Source of the DNA: CAWBLP01 sp963789495
GTDB lineage: Bacteria > Pseudomonadota > Alphaproteobacteria > Acetobacterales > Acetobacteraceae
DNA length: 64,000 bases
Assembly: GCA_963789495.1 (NCBI GenBank)
Contig: CAWBLP010000004.1
Span: 124,001-188,000, forward strand
Direction of reading: 5' to 3'
Under the pieces are notes generated by a model, which was given only the letters and a program-made list of their open reading frames with translations, did not search any database and was not told where the DNA came from. Below, piece by piece: positions 48,188 to 58,128 of the stretch; the first letter of the stretch is position 1; every line of letters begins with the position of its first letter. The position numbers and the translations under genes were made by a program.

Positions 48188-49637
48188 ATGCCCACGACCA
48201 TGGAGCAGGAGACAGTGGCGACACCACAACTCGCCGCCCAGTGGGCGCGCGTCCGCGGTCGGCTGCAGAATGAAGTGGGCGATGTGGAGGTACCGGACCT
48301 GGCTCCGGCAGATGACCTTGGAAGGGCTCGACGGCGACGAAGTCACTGTGACCCTGCCGACCCGGTTCATGCGAGATTGGGTGCGCGCACATTACTGTGA
48401 TCGCCTCACCGCTTTATGGCAGGCGGAGAATGCCGGGATCCGGCGCGTGGAGATCCGTGTCGGCAGTGCGATCTCCCCGATCCGGGGAAGCTTCGACGGG
48501 CTGGCCGAGAGCCTGGCGGAACCGCCCGCCCTTTCGGCGGAAACGACGGTGAACCGGGCCATCGACCGCTCGGGCGACCGGGGAGACGCCCGCACGGAAC
48601 TGAATGCGGCACTCGATCAGCGCTTCACCTTCGACGGCTTTGTCGTCGGCAAGCCGAACGAATTCGCCTACGCCTGTGCCCGTCGCGTCGCGGAGCAGCC
48701 TGCGAGCGTCGGGTTCAATCCGCTGTTCCTGTATGGCGGCGTCGGCCTCGGCAAGACGCATCTGATGCACGCGATTGCGTGGGACCTGATGGGTCGGGGC
48801 AGCCAGCGCAGCGTGCCGCTCTCCGTCGCGTACATGTCCGCGGAAAAGTTCATGTACCGGTTCATCGCGGCGATTCGCAGCCAGTCCACCATGGAGTTCA
48901 AGGAGCAGCTGCGCAGCGTGGACGTGCTGATGGTGGACGACCTGCAGTTCCTGATCGGCAAGGACAACACGCAGGAGGAGTTCTTCCACACCTTCAACGC
49001 GTTGGTGGAAGCCGGCAAGCAGATCGTGATCTCAGCAGACAAGTCGCCGTCGGAGATTTCGGGCCTGGAGGATCGGCTGCGCACTCGGCTGGGGTGCGGC
49101 ATGGTGGCGGATCTGCATGCCACCACCTACGAACTGCGCATCTCGATCCTGGAGGCGAAGGCGCAGCGAGCCGGCGTCCCGGTGCCGGGCAAGGTGATGG
49201 AATTCCTCGCCCACAAGATCACCAGCAACGTGCGTGAGTTGGAGGGGGCGCTGAACCGGCTGATCGCCCATGCCAATCTGTTCGGTCGTCCGGTCACACT
49301 GGAAGCCACCCAGGAAGTGCTGCATGACATCCTGAAAGCACACGACAAGCGCGTCACCATCGAGGAAATCCAGCGGCGCGTGGCGGAGCATTACAACATC
49401 CGGCTAACCGACATGTCCTCGGCGCGTCGCGCGCGCGCCGTGGCGCGGCCCCGCCAAGTGGCGATGTACCTGGCGAAGCAACTCACCAGCCGCTCGCTAC
49501 CAGAGATCGGCAGAAAGTTCGGCAACCGCGACCATACGACGGTGATGCATGCGGTCTCCCGCGTGGGTGAGCTTATGGAGCGGGATGCTGGCTTCGCCGA
49601 GGATGTCGAGCTGTTGCGGCGGATGCTGGAAAACTGA
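48188..49637 (+). CDS. dnaA: Chromosomal replication initiator DnaA (frameshifted near start)
   Basis: The AAA+ initiator that melts the origin. From ATG 48188 the frame reads AAQWARVRGRLQNEVGDVE, then an extra G near 48290 (GGAGGTACC for GGAGTACC) shifts it; corrected, domain I continues YRTWLRQMTLEGLDGDEVTV. Domain III has the Walker A motif YGGVGLGKTHLMHAIAWDLM, Walker B VDVLMVDDLQFLIGK and sensor residues; domain IV contains SSARRARAVARPRQVAMYLA and the DnaA-box-binding GNRDHTTVMHAVSRV. Repaired length is about 483 residues. rpsT lies upstream and dnaN downstream. Confidence 0.95.
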
Positions 49638-49802
49638 GCTCCGGGTTGGAATCGGACCGGGTCCGTCGCCGAACCGGCACGGGGTCGGCCGGTGCTGGAC
49701 GGTTCTTGGCGCGGCGCGATGGCAATTGCTACAGTGGCACATTCGCGCGCTTCCCCACTTGGCGGGGCACGGGCGCGGCCGGACCCTGGTAGGATTGAGC
49801 CC

Positions 49803-50928
49803 ATGAAGCTGAAGGCCGACCGCGCCACATTGCTGAAGGCGCTGGCCCATGTGCAAAGCGTGGTGGAGCGGCGCAACACGATCCCCATCCTCGCCAACGT
49901 GATGATCGCCGTGCGCGACGGCCATCTGGCGCTGACTGCCACAGACATGGAAATTGCGGTCGTCGAGGATGTGCCCGCCAGCACCACACGCAATGGCTCC
50001 TGCACCGCGCCCGCTGCCACGCTGTATGAGATAGTTCGCAAGCTGCCGGACGGGGCCGAGGTTGAGCTGGATCATCCCGGCGGCGACGCCCAGCTCGCGC
50101 TGCGGGCCGGCCGGTACTGCTACCAGCCTGATCGTGCTGCCACCCGACGACTTTCCCTCCATGACCGCCGGTGCGTTGCCGCATAAATTCAGCCTGTCGG
50201 CGCAGGTGCTGCGTGGCCTGATCGATCGGACGCGGTTTGCCATCAGCACGGAGGAGACGCGCTATTACCTCAACGGCATCTACCTGCACGTCGCCGAGAT
50301 CGAGGATGCCAAGGTGTTGCGTGCGGTCGCCACCGACGGGCATCGGCTGGCCCGGGTCGAGGAGCCGGTGCCGGAGGGGGCTGCCTCGATGCCCGGCGTG
50401 ATCATTCCGCGCAAGACGGTCAACGAATTGCGCAAACTGCTGGACGAGGTCAGCGGCGATGTGGAGGTGGCGCTGTCGGACACACGCATCCAGTTCCGGG
50501 TCGACAACATCCTGTTGACCAGCAAGCTGATCGACGGCACTTTTCCGGAATACGAGCGGGTCATCCCACGCGGCAACGACAAGGTGCTGAAGGTCGACAA
50601 GAAGGACTTCGCGGATGCGGTCGGCCGCGTGGCTGCGATCTCGTCGGAGCGTTCGCGGCCGGTGAAGCTGTCGCTGGCGCGCGACCTGCTGGTATTGTCC
50701 GCCAATAGCCCGGAGCTGGGCAATGCGACCGAGGAGCTGGACGCCGACCACGTGAAATACGAGGCGGGTCCGCTGGAGATCGGGTTTCAGGCCCGCTACC
50801 TCAACGACATCACCGACCAGATCAGCGGCGAGGTGGAATTCCGCTTCGCCGACGGATCAGCCCCCACGATCGTATGCGATGCTGCCGATGCCAGCGCGCT
50901 GTATGTGCTGATGCCGATGCGGGTTTGA
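49803..50928 (+). CDS. dnaN: DNA polymerase III beta clamp (frameshifted here)
   Basis: The sliding clamp. MKLKADRATLLKALAHVQSV, VERRNTIPILANVMIAVRDG and LPDGAEVELDHPGGDAQLAL are in the first frame; after a break near 50118 the second frame continues TSLIVLPPDDFPSMTAGALP to the usual C-terminus ASALYVLMPMRV. The lesion looks like one extra base in CGGTACTGCTACC. Repaired length is about 375 residues. Position after dnaA is conserved, but no recF follows. Confidence 0.95.
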
Positions 50929-51081
50929 GGCCCGTCGTGCGGAACGCGGTGGGCAAAATCGAGCGTTCGACTGCCGGTTGGGGGGGACGTCGGCGTAGCT
51001 CCAGCCCTCGGTAATCGACAACACAAACGGGTCCGCCTGCGGCACGGCCGGGGCAGCTCGTTCGGCCGCTTTGCCGGTCGG

Positions 51082-51453
51082 TCAACCGACCAGGGTATAG
51101 GCAGCCAGAATTACGACACCGCTCACCGCCAGGGTGGCGTGGATGCCGATCGCGAAGTTGGAGCGCCGTCGGCGGCGAAGGCGCGAGGTCAGCGGCAACA
51201 GGCCGGACAGTAGCGCCATCGCCAGCAGGATGGCTGAGAGCCGGCCGAATCCTGCGACTCCCACGGCCGCGCCGCGCGGTGGGTCACCCAGTGTTTGGAA
51301 CAGGATGGCGAAACCCGCCAGCCCCAACAGGGCGTGGATGGCGCCGAACGCCCAGTTCGGCAACCTCGCGCCATCAGCCCGCAGATGGAGGGTTGCGAGG
51401 GCCGTGCCGAGCAGCGCGGTGGTGGCAAGTAGCAGGAACGACAGGAGCAGCAT
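51082..51453 (-). CDS. Small integral membrane protein, unrecognised
   Basis: A 123-residue hydrophobic protein. Four likely membrane segments are LLLSFLLLATTALLGTALAT, FGAIHALLGLAGFAILFQTL, RLSAILLAMALLSGLLPLTS and GIHATLAVSGVVILAAYTLV, with a basic loop RLRRRRRSNF before the last. ATG 51453 removes a long non-conserved N-terminal extension. It is convergent with dnaN and divergent from truB. No function is inferred. Confidence 0.65.
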   Translation of the reverse strand: MLLLSFLLLATTALLGTALATLHLRADGARLPNWAFGAIHALLGLAGFAILFQTLGDPPRGAAVGVAGFGRLSAILLAMALLSGLLPLTSRLRRRRRSNFAIGIHATLAVSGVVILAAYTLVG

Positions 51454-51722
51454 CGCGGATGGCCATCCAAACCTTGGGTCAGCCTTGTGGCCCACGGCAA
51501 GGCCATCGCACGGTGCGGATCTCTCGACAACCAGACCGGCCGGCATGTGATGGACCGGGGTGATCGAGGTCGCGTGCAGTATGCGAAAAGCATGTCGGAA
51601 GCGGCAGCGGAACACAATGGACCGGAGGCGTGATTGACATCGCTCCCCCCGCCGCCTACTCGGCCGGCTCGCTGCTGCCGACGTACGCGTCTGCAGCCCA
51701 TGCCACACAGGATTCCTCTTAT

Positions 51723-52649
51723 ATGCCCCGCCGCAAGCCTCGCGGCCGTCCGCTCGACGGGTGGCTGATCATCGACAAGCCCCCGGGCCTGACCAGCACC
51801 GACGTCGTCAATCGGGTTCGACGCATTTTCGATGCGCAGAAGGCTGGCCATGGCGGTACACTTGACCCGCTGGCCACCGGGGTCTTGCCGATTGCATTCG
51901 GCGCCGCCACCAAAACCGTGCCTTATGTGATGGACGGCACCAAGCTCTACCGCTTCACGCTCCGCTTTGGAGAAGCGCGGGATACCGACGATGCCGACGG
52001 GCAGATTACCGCCACGTCCGACCAGCGACCGGACGATGCGCAGGTCCGGGCGGCACTGCCGGCCTTCTGCGGCAGCATCATGCAGGTCCCGCCGGTGTTT
52101 TCCGCCGTGAAGATCGCCGGCGAGCGCGCCTATGACATGGCACGCGAGGGCCGCGCCCCGGTTCTGGAGCCCCGCCCCGCCCGGGTCGACCGATTTGAAC
52201 TGGTGGAGCGTCCCGATCCGGACCACGCGGTGTTCGAAGTCGCGTCGGGCAAGGGTGTCTACATGCGCAGCCTCGCCCGGGACCTTGCGCTGGCCTGCGG
52301 CACGCTTGGCCACATCGCCACGCTGCGCCGGCTGCGGGTCGGGCCGTTCACCGAGGTGCAGGCGATTCCGCTGGACAAACTCCGCCCGCCGGAGGATACC
52401 GCCCCGGCTTCCCCGGACCTTCTGCTTCCGGTCTCGACCGCGCTGGCCGACATCCCGGCGCTGGCCTTGACCGAAACAGAGGCCACCGACCTGCGACATG
52501 GCCAGGCGATCAGCCTTGTCACGCTCATGGGTCGCATTCCAGACACGGCCGATCCCAATGGCGGATTGGCCCGTGCCATGGCGGGGGGCCGCGTGATCGG
52601 ACTTTGCCGCGTTCGGGACGGGCTGCTGAAGCCCGAACGGATGCTGTAA
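51723..52649 (+). CDS. truB: tRNA pseudouridine(55) synthase
   Basis: A 308-residue TruB that makes pseudouridine 55 in the T-loop of tRNA. GWLIIDKPPGLTSTDVVNRV starts the catalytic domain; the catalytic aspartate is in GHGGTLDPLATGVLPIAFGA; YDMAREGRAP and GVYMRSLARDLALACGTLGH follow as expected. ATG 51723 is chosen since upstream codons are unrelated. It forms the usual truB-rpsO-pnp order with the next genes. Confidence 0.97.
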   Translation: MPRRKPRGRPLDGWLIIDKPPGLTSTDVVNRVRRIFDAQKAGHGGTLDPLATGVLPIAFGAATKTVPYVMDGTKLYRFTLRFGEARDTDDADGQITATSDQRPDDAQVRAALPAFCGSIMQVPPVFSAVKIAGERAYDMAREGRAPVLEPRPARVDRFELVERPDPDHAVFEVASGKGVYMRSLARDLALACGTLGHIATLRRLRVGPFTEVQAIPLDKLRPPEDTAPASPDLLLPVSTALADIPALALTETEATDLRHGQAISLVTLMGRIPDTADPNGGLARAMAGGRVIGLCRVRDGLLKPERML

Positions 52650-52724
52650 CCCGGCAGTCCCGCGCGCTTCGCCAACCACCGCGCGATCCAACGGGCCGCG
52701 CGGCAAAGCCAAGGAGTCAATCCG

Positions 52725-52994
52725 ATGTCGATCACTGCAGAGCGCCGTACGGCGCTTATAGGCGAGTACGCGACCGGAGCCAGCGACACCGGCAGCCCGG
52801 AAGTCCAGGTCGCGATACTCTCGGAACGCATCAGCAACCTCACCGAACACCTGAAGACCCACGCGAAGGATTTCCATTCGCGGCGCGGTCTGCTGATGCT
52901 TGTCGGCCGCCGGCGGCGGCTGCTGGACTATCTGAAGGGCAAGAACCAGAGCCGCTACGAGACGCTGATCGGCCGCCTCAACCTGCGCCGCTAA
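52725..52994 (+). CDS. rpsO: 30S ribosomal protein S15
   Basis: An 89-residue S15, containing the conserved TGSPEVQVAILSERISNLTE, HLKTHAKDFHSRRGLLMLVG and RRRRLLDYLKGKNQSRYETL blocks that bind 16S rRNA. It follows truB by 75 bases with an AAGGAG site and precedes pnp. Length and sequence are normal. Confidence 0.98.
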   Translation: MSITAERRTALIGEYATGASDTGSPEVQVAILSERISNLTEHLKTHAKDFHSRRGLLMLVGRRRRLLDYLKGKNQSRYETLIGRLNLRR

Positions 52995-53072
52995 GCTGGT
53001 TTCGCCGCTGCCCGCGCCTATATTGAGGAGCAGCGGCGTCGACCCCCACGCCATGGTGGCGCGGGGCAACGC

Positions 53073-53100
53073 CGTTGAGGGCCGGCAAAGCCCTCCAACG
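53073..53100 (+). promoter_or_regulatory. Leader hairpin in rpsO-pnp spacer
   Basis: CGTTGAGGGC (from 53074) pairs with GCCCTCCAACG (to 53100) with one bulge. It lies in the 329-base rpsO-pnp spacer, where other bacteria have RNase III-cut hairpins that let PNPase repress its own mRNA. The rest of the spacer is GC-rich with no gene recognised. Confidence 0.45.
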
Positions 53101-53323
53101 CCGCGTCAGGCGGCGGACCGACAAACCGCCGATCCGGCACACCCAATGGGACGGGACCCGCGACGGCGTTTCCGGCCACATGGCCCGCGGCTGCGCATCC
53201 ACAAAACCTGGCCTGTGCAGCCCGCCATCCATGCGACCCGAGACGCCGCCTCCCGCCCGATAGGGATCAACGGATCGTAGGGGAGAAGTCCGCCGGTGCC
53301 GCGCGCATCGCAAGGACGAACGC

Positions 53324-55561
53324 ATGTTCAATTACTTCCGCAAAGAGATCGACTGGGGCGGCCGCAAGCTGGTTCTTGAAACCGGCAAAATCGCCCGCCA
53401 GGCCGATGGCGCCGTGCTGGCCAGCTATGGCGACACCATCGTGCTATGCACCGCGGTGGGCGTGAAGTCCGCTCGGCCCGGCCAGGACTTCTTCCCCCTC
53501 ACGGTGAATTACCAGGAAAAGGCCTTTGCCGCAGGCAAGATCCCCGGTGGTTTCTTCAAGCGGGAAGGCCGGCCCAGCGAGGCGGAAGTTCTCAAGAGCC
53601 GACTGATCGACCGGCCGATCCGGCCGCTGTTTCCCAAAGGTTTCCGCAACGAGGTGCAGATCGTTGCCACGGTGCTGAGCCATGACCTGGAGAACGACCC
53701 CGATATTGTTGCGTTGATTGGGTGTTCTGCGGCGCTGACCTTATCCGGCATCCCGTTCTTCGGCCCGGTGGCCGCAGCGCGGGTCGGATACAAGAATGGC
53801 CAGTACATCCTGAACCCAACCGCCGCGCAGACTGACGATTGCGCGCTCGATCTCGTAGTCGCCGGCACCGCCGAAGGCGTGCTGATGGTGGAATCGGAAG
53901 CCCAGGAACTGTCCGAAGACGTGATGCTTGGGGCGGTCAGCTTCGGCCATGAAAACTTCCAGCCGGTGATCCAGGCAATCATCGAACTGGCGGAACGTGC
54001 CGCGAAGGACCCGTGGGCCCTGCGTGAGCCGCCGCCCGAGGAAGCCGCGCTGAAGTCCCGGCTCGACGCGCTGGCCCGCGCTGGCCTGATGGAGGCCTAT
54101 CGCGAGCCCGACAAGGGCGCCCGCCACGACAAGGTGGACGCGGTCAAGAAGCAGGCGATGGAGACGCTGGCGGCGGAAGAGCTGGACGTCGAGAAGGCCA
54201 AGTCGCAGTTCAAGGAATTGGAGGCGGACATCGTCCGCAACGCGATCCTGGACACCGGCCTGCGCATCGACGGCCGCGACACCAAAACCGTGCGCCCGAT
54301 CGTCGCCGAGGTCGGCATCCTGCCGCGCGCCCATGGCTCTGCTCTGTTCACCCGTGGCGAGACCCAGGCGTTCTGCGTTGCCACGCTTGGCACCGGTCAG
54401 GACGAACAGGTGATCGATGCGCTCGAGGGGGAGTACCGCGAGCACTTCATGCTGCACTATAATTTCCCGCCCTACTCGGTGGGCGAAGCCGGCCGCATGG
54501 GGTCACCGGGCCGGCGTGAGGTCGGCCACGGCAAGCTGGCCTGGCGGGCGATCCATCCGCTGCTGCCTGAGAAGGCAACGTTTCCCTATACCCTGCGGGT
54601 GGTGTCGGAGATCACCGAGTCCAACGGGTCTTCCTCCATGGCGACCGTGTGCGGATCCTCGCTGGCGTTGATGGACGCCGGCGTGCCGTTGAAGCGGCCG
54701 GTGGCGGGCATCGCCATGGGACTGATCAAGGAGGATCGCGGCTACGCCGTGTTGTCCGACATCCTCGGCGACGAGGACCATCTCGGTGACATGGACTTCA
54801 AGGTGGCTGGCACCGAAACCGGCGTCACCTCGCTGCAGATGGATATCAAGATCACCTCGATCACCCCGGAGATCATGCGGATTGCCCTCGGGCAGGCCCG
54901 CGACGGGCGACTGCACATCCTTGGTGAAATGGCGAGGGCCATCACCGGCGCCCGTGACGACGTCGCGGCGACGGCGCCCCGGATCACGGTGATCAACGTG
55001 CCAAAGGAGAAGATCCGTGAGGTGATCGGCACCGGCGGCAAGGTGATCCGTGAGATCGTCGAGCAGACCGGCTGCAAGATCGACATCGAAGATGACGGCA
55101 CCATCAAGATCGCCGCCACCGATGTGGCACAGGCGCAGCAGGCGATCGACTGGATCCGCGGCATCGTCGCCGAACCCGAGATTGGGGTCATCTACACCGG
55201 CAAGGTGGTGAAGACCGCGGATTTCGGTGCCTTCGTCAACTTCCTCGGCTCCCGTGACGGCCTGGTGCATATCAGCGAACTACAGCAGGGCCGCGTCGGC
55301 AAGACCAGTGACGTGGTGAATGTCGGCGACGCGGTGAAGGTGAAGGTCATCGGCTTCGACGAACGCGGCAAGGTGAAACTGTCCATGCGGGTGGTGGACC
55401 AGGCCACCGGTGCGGACATTACCGAGCAGGTCGGCGCCAAGCCGGGCCGCAGCGATCGTGATCGCAACGACCGGGATCGCGGTGACAGGGGCGGACGCGG
55501 TGGCTCCCGCGACGGCACGCCGATGCCCGAAGGCGCTGACCAGCCGGTGATGGGCGAGTAG
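53324..55561 (+). CDS. pnp: Polyribonucleotide nucleotidyltransferase
   Basis: A 745-residue PNPase, the 3'-to-5' phosphorolytic exonuclease of the degradosome. Two RNase PH-like domains (MFNYFRKEIDWGGRKLVLET; RAHGSALFTRGETQAFCVAT; SDILGDEDHLGDMDFKVAGT with catalytic aspartates) are followed by a KH domain (KIREVIGTGGKVIREIVEQT) and an S1 domain (GKVVKTADFGAFVNFLGSRD), then an Arg/Asp/Gly-rich tail. The frame is intact throughout, in contrast with dnaK and clpB. The long leader with hairpins suggests autoregulation. Confidence 0.98.
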   Translation: MFNYFRKEIDWGGRKLVLETGKIARQADGAVLASYGDTIVLCTAVGVKSARPGQDFFPLTVNYQEKAFAAGKIPGGFFKREGRPSEAEVLKSRLIDRPIRPLFPKGFRNEVQIVATVLSHDLENDPDIVALIGCSAALTLSGIPFFGPVAAARVGYKNGQYILNPTAAQTDDCALDLVVAGTAEGVLMVESEAQELSEDVMLGAVSFGHENFQPVIQAIIELAERAAKDPWALREPPPEEAALKSRLDALARAGLMEAYREPDKGARHDKVDAVKKQAMETLAAEELDVEKAKSQFKELEADIVRNAILDTGLRIDGRDTKTVRPIVAEVGILPRAHGSALFTRGETQAFCVATLGTGQDEQVIDALEGEYREHFMLHYNFPPYSVGEAGRMGSPGRREVGHGKLAWRAIHPLLPEKATFPYTLRVVSEITESNGSSSMATVCGSSLALMDAGVPLKRPVAGIAMGLIKEDRGYAVLSDILGDEDHLGDMDFKVAGTETGVTSLQMDIKITSITPEIMRIALGQARDGRLHILGEMARAITGARDDVAATAPRITVINVPKEKIREVIGTGGKVIREIVEQTGCKIDIEDDGTIKIAATDVAQAQQAIDWIRGIVAEPEIGVIYTGKVVKTADFGAFVNFLGSRDGLVHISELQQGRVGKTSDVVNVGDAVKVKVIGFDERGKVKLSMRVVDQATGADITEQVGAKPGRSDRDRNDRDRGDRGGRGGSRDGTPMPEGADQPVMGE

Positions 55562-55577
55562 CGGCGCCAAAACTCTT

Positions 55578-56151
55578 GTGTGCGGCTTCTGGAAGGACGC
55601 CTGGACTTCCTTCAAGGCGGTCTCCGGTCCATTTTTGACCGGAGCCGCCCTCGTTCTGGCCCTGCTTGGCTCTTTGTATGAGCCAAGCAGGGTGGTGCGG
55701 GTGAGCTGGGGTTGGTTTGCCGTCGCCAGCCTGGTCGTCCCGATCGTGTTTCTTGACGCGCTCAACGTGGTGCTCAACGCGAGGCGAAACGCCGGCGAGC
55801 GTCTGCCCAGGGCACGCTACGTGTTGTTGGTTGGCGGCGCCGAGACAGGCCCCGTACGCCGGTCCTGGGCCGCTCGGAGCTATTCGGGGTTAATCTGCCG
55901 GTCACGATATATTATGCTGAGCGCTTGGGGAGAGGCGACGACGTTATCGAGCGGTTGATCGGCATGGCTCGCGTCTCAAACTTGCAGCAGAATGGCCTGA
56001 TACAGGCTCTCGTGCTGGTTGAGGTGCCCGTCCACGTTGTGAACCCTGGCGACGTATTCGCGCTCGCGAGGCGGCCACCATCGGCCAGGTGATCGTCAAG
56101 CCGTTAATTCCCTGCGACGAAGGCGGAGTGGAGGTGAGGTTCAATGGATGA
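55578..56151 (+). CDS. Unknown membrane-associated protein (frameshifted here)
   Basis: No family is recognised. Assembled over two frame breaks (near 55860 and 56072), the product is about 190 residues. It has two probable membrane helices, GPFLTGAALVLALLGSLYEP and WFAVASLVVPIVFLDALNVV, then a soluble part with VNLPVTIYYAERLGRGDDVI, NGLIQALVLVEVPVHVVNPG and VIVKPLIPCDEGGVEVRFNG. The last bases overlap the next gene by eight bases (ATGGATGA), which supports the restored frame reaching 56151. GTG 55578 is a tentative start. The first 110 bases contain two strong inverted repeats. Confidence 0.5.
55660..55692. repeat. Perfect 12-base inverted repeat after pnp
   Basis: CCCTGCTTGGCT (55660-55671) and its exact complement (55681-55692) enclose nine bases. 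A second inverted repeat, CTCCGGTC/GACCGGAG, lies just upstream at about 55623-55646. Both fall within the predicted membrane gene, 60-130 bases after the pnp stop, and could end the pnp transcript. Confidence 0.6.
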
Positions 56152-56539
56152 GATCGCAGTGGCTGCCGATTTGGCGAAGGTGGTTCACGTCGTTGACTCC
56201 AACTACCTGCCCTTTCAGTTGGTCATCAACCGCAGTCGACGGCACGGGGTGAAGCTGGGCGACAGGCTCCTCGTTTTCGGTGTTGGTCCCGAAGTGACCG
56301 ATCCGGATACGTACGAAGGCCCTGGCCGCATCAAACTCGTACGGGGTCGCGGTGAGGTAATCCACCTGCAAGAGAGCCTGGCGACCCTGCGTTCGATTGA
56401 GAAAACCCGGCTGCGTCGAGGCAAGCGCATTACGCGGCAATATGGGTCTATTGGCGGTCCGACCGTCGAAGAAGACATTCCGCGCGAGCAGATGCCATTT
56501 GAAGGTGTCAGCGTTGGCGATGTGGCACGGCCGATCTGA
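56144..56539 (+). CDS. Unknown protein with FlgT-C-like beta domain
   Basis: A 131-residue protein, function unknown. VVHVVDSNYLPFQLVINRSR followed by HGVKLGDRLLVFGVGPEVTD resembles the repeat seen in FlgT C-terminal and similar small beta-barrel domains (V-x-I-N-x-G-x-x-x-G-V-x-x-G-D-x-x-V), and GRIKLVRGRGEVIHLQESLA continues the pattern. It overlaps the preceding membrane protein gene by eight bases, so they are probably made together. I see no signal peptide. Confidence 0.65.
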   Translation: MDEIAVAADLAKVVHVVDSNYLPFQLVINRSRRHGVKLGDRLLVFGVGPEVTDPDTYEGPGRIKLVRGRGEVIHLQESLATLRSIEKTRLRRGKRITRQYGSIGGPTVEEDIPREQMPFEGVSVGDVARPI

Positions 56540-56566
56540 CAACCGGCTGACGAAGGGCACAGGGCC

Positions 56567-57979
56567 ATGAGAGTCATCAACCCAATCCGTATGGGAGGCG
56601 TGGACGTTCTGCCGCTGGTGGAAGGTGGCAAGGGTGTGTCCATCTCCAACGGCATCTCGTCCGGCCGCTGGGCGTCCACGGGCGGCGTCGGCACATTCAG
56701 CGCGGTGAATGCCGACAGCCTCGACGAGCACGGCAACCGGATTCCGCAGATCTACCATGGCCGCACACGCCGGGAGCGGCATGACGAACTGGTTGCCTAC
56801 GCGGTAAGCGGCGCATTGACGCAGGCGCGGCGCGCCTACGACCTGGCCGGCGGCCAAGGCCGCGTGCATGCCAACATCCTATGGGAGATGGGGGCGGCCG
56901 AACGCATCATCACCGAAGTGCTGGAGCAGGCGAAGGGCATCATCCATGGCATCACCTGCGGTGCCGGGATGCCGTACCGCCTGTCCGACATCGCGCTGCG
57001 GTTCAACGTGTATTATTACCCGATCATCTCCTCGGCGCGCGCCTTCAGCGCGTTGTGGAAGCGTGCCTATTCCAAGGCGGCTTCGCTGCTGGGTGGCGTG
57101 GTCTATGAGGATCCCTGGCTGGCGGGTGGCCACAACGGTCTCTCCAATAGTGAAGACCCGATGCGGCCCGAGAATCCGTTTCCACGGGTGTTGGCCCTGC
57201 GCAAACTGATGCGTGAATTCGGCCTGGCCGAAACTCCGATCATCATGGCCGGCGGGGTCTGGTGTCTCGAGGAGTGGGAGAACTGGATCGGCAATCCCGA
57301 GCTCGGGCCGATAGCGTTCCAGTTCGGTACGCGTCCCCTGCTGACCAAGGAAAGCCCGATCGGCGACGCCTGGAAACAGCGCCTGCGCACCTTGAAGGAG
57401 GGTGACGTCTTCCTCAATCGGTTCAGCCCGACCGGATTCTATTCCAGCGCGGTGAATAACGGGTTCATTGCTGAACTGCGCGAACGCAATGAACGCCAGG
57501 TGGCGTTCACCACCGAGACGATCGGCGAGCACGTTGCCGAATTCGGTGTGGGGCCGCGCAAGCGGATCGTTTATCTCACGCCGGCCGATCTGGAGCGGGC
57601 ACGGATATGGAAGGCGCAGGGCTTTGTCGACGCGCTGCGGACGCCGGATTCCACGCTGATCTTCGTCACCCCAGAGAAGGCGCGGGAGATCCTGGCCGAC
57701 CAGACCGCCTGCATGGGATGCCTCAGCTCGTGCCGTTTCTCCAATTGGGCGCAGCATGAGCCGGACTACAGCAACGGCAAGAAGGCGGACCCTCGCAGCT
57801 TCTGCATCCAGAAGACCCTGCAGAGCATCGCACATGAAAGCGATGCTCCGGACGCGGTGGAGCGCAATCTGATGTTCAGCGGCCACAACGCATTCCGGTT
57901 CGCCAATGACCCGTTTTATTCGAACGGATTCATTCCGACCGTCAAGCAGCTGGTTGAGCGGATTCTGACAGGACGTTAA
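56567..57979 (+). CDS. Nitronate monooxygenase-like flavoprotein
   Basis: A 470-residue TIM-barrel flavoprotein of the NMO/2-nitropropane dioxygenase family. MRVINPIRMGGVDVLPLVEG with ISNGISSGRWASTGGVGTFS forms the start; GIIHGITCGAGMPYRLSDIA, PIIMAGGVWCLEEWENWIGN and GPIAFQFGTRPLLTKESPIG are flavin-site segments. A C-terminal extension contains a cysteine cluster, TACMGCLSSCRFSNWAQHEP, not found in the short NMOs. It follows the unknown genes by 27 bases on the same strand. Substrate is unknown; the longer form may bind a metal or cluster. Confidence 0.85.
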   Translation: MRVINPIRMGGVDVLPLVEGGKGVSISNGISSGRWASTGGVGTFSAVNADSLDEHGNRIPQIYHGRTRRERHDELVAYAVSGALTQARRAYDLAGGQGRVHANILWEMGAAERIITEVLEQAKGIIHGITCGAGMPYRLSDIALRFNVYYYPIISSARAFSALWKRAYSKAASLLGGVVYEDPWLAGGHNGLSNSEDPMRPENPFPRVLALRKLMREFGLAETPIIMAGGVWCLEEWENWIGNPELGPIAFQFGTRPLLTKESPIGDAWKQRLRTLKEGDVFLNRFSPTGFYSSAVNNGFIAELRERNERQVAFTTETIGEHVAEFGVGPRKRIVYLTPADLERARIWKAQGFVDALRTPDSTLIFVTPEKAREILADQTACMGCLSSCRFSNWAQHEPDYSNGKKADPRSFCIQKTLQSIAHESDAPDAVERNLMFSGHNAFRFANDPFYSNGFIPTVKQLVERILTGR

Positions 57980-58128
57980 AGAGGTTGGGACGTGATCGGT
58001 GGCACGGCGAGTCCCGGTTCATGGCCTGGCCGATACAGGTTGCACTCGTGGGGTAAGCGTTTCTGTTGCGAGATGTGATACGACCCCTCCCGGCTTGCAC
58101 CATGCCGGCGGTGCAGTCCTGGCAGGCC

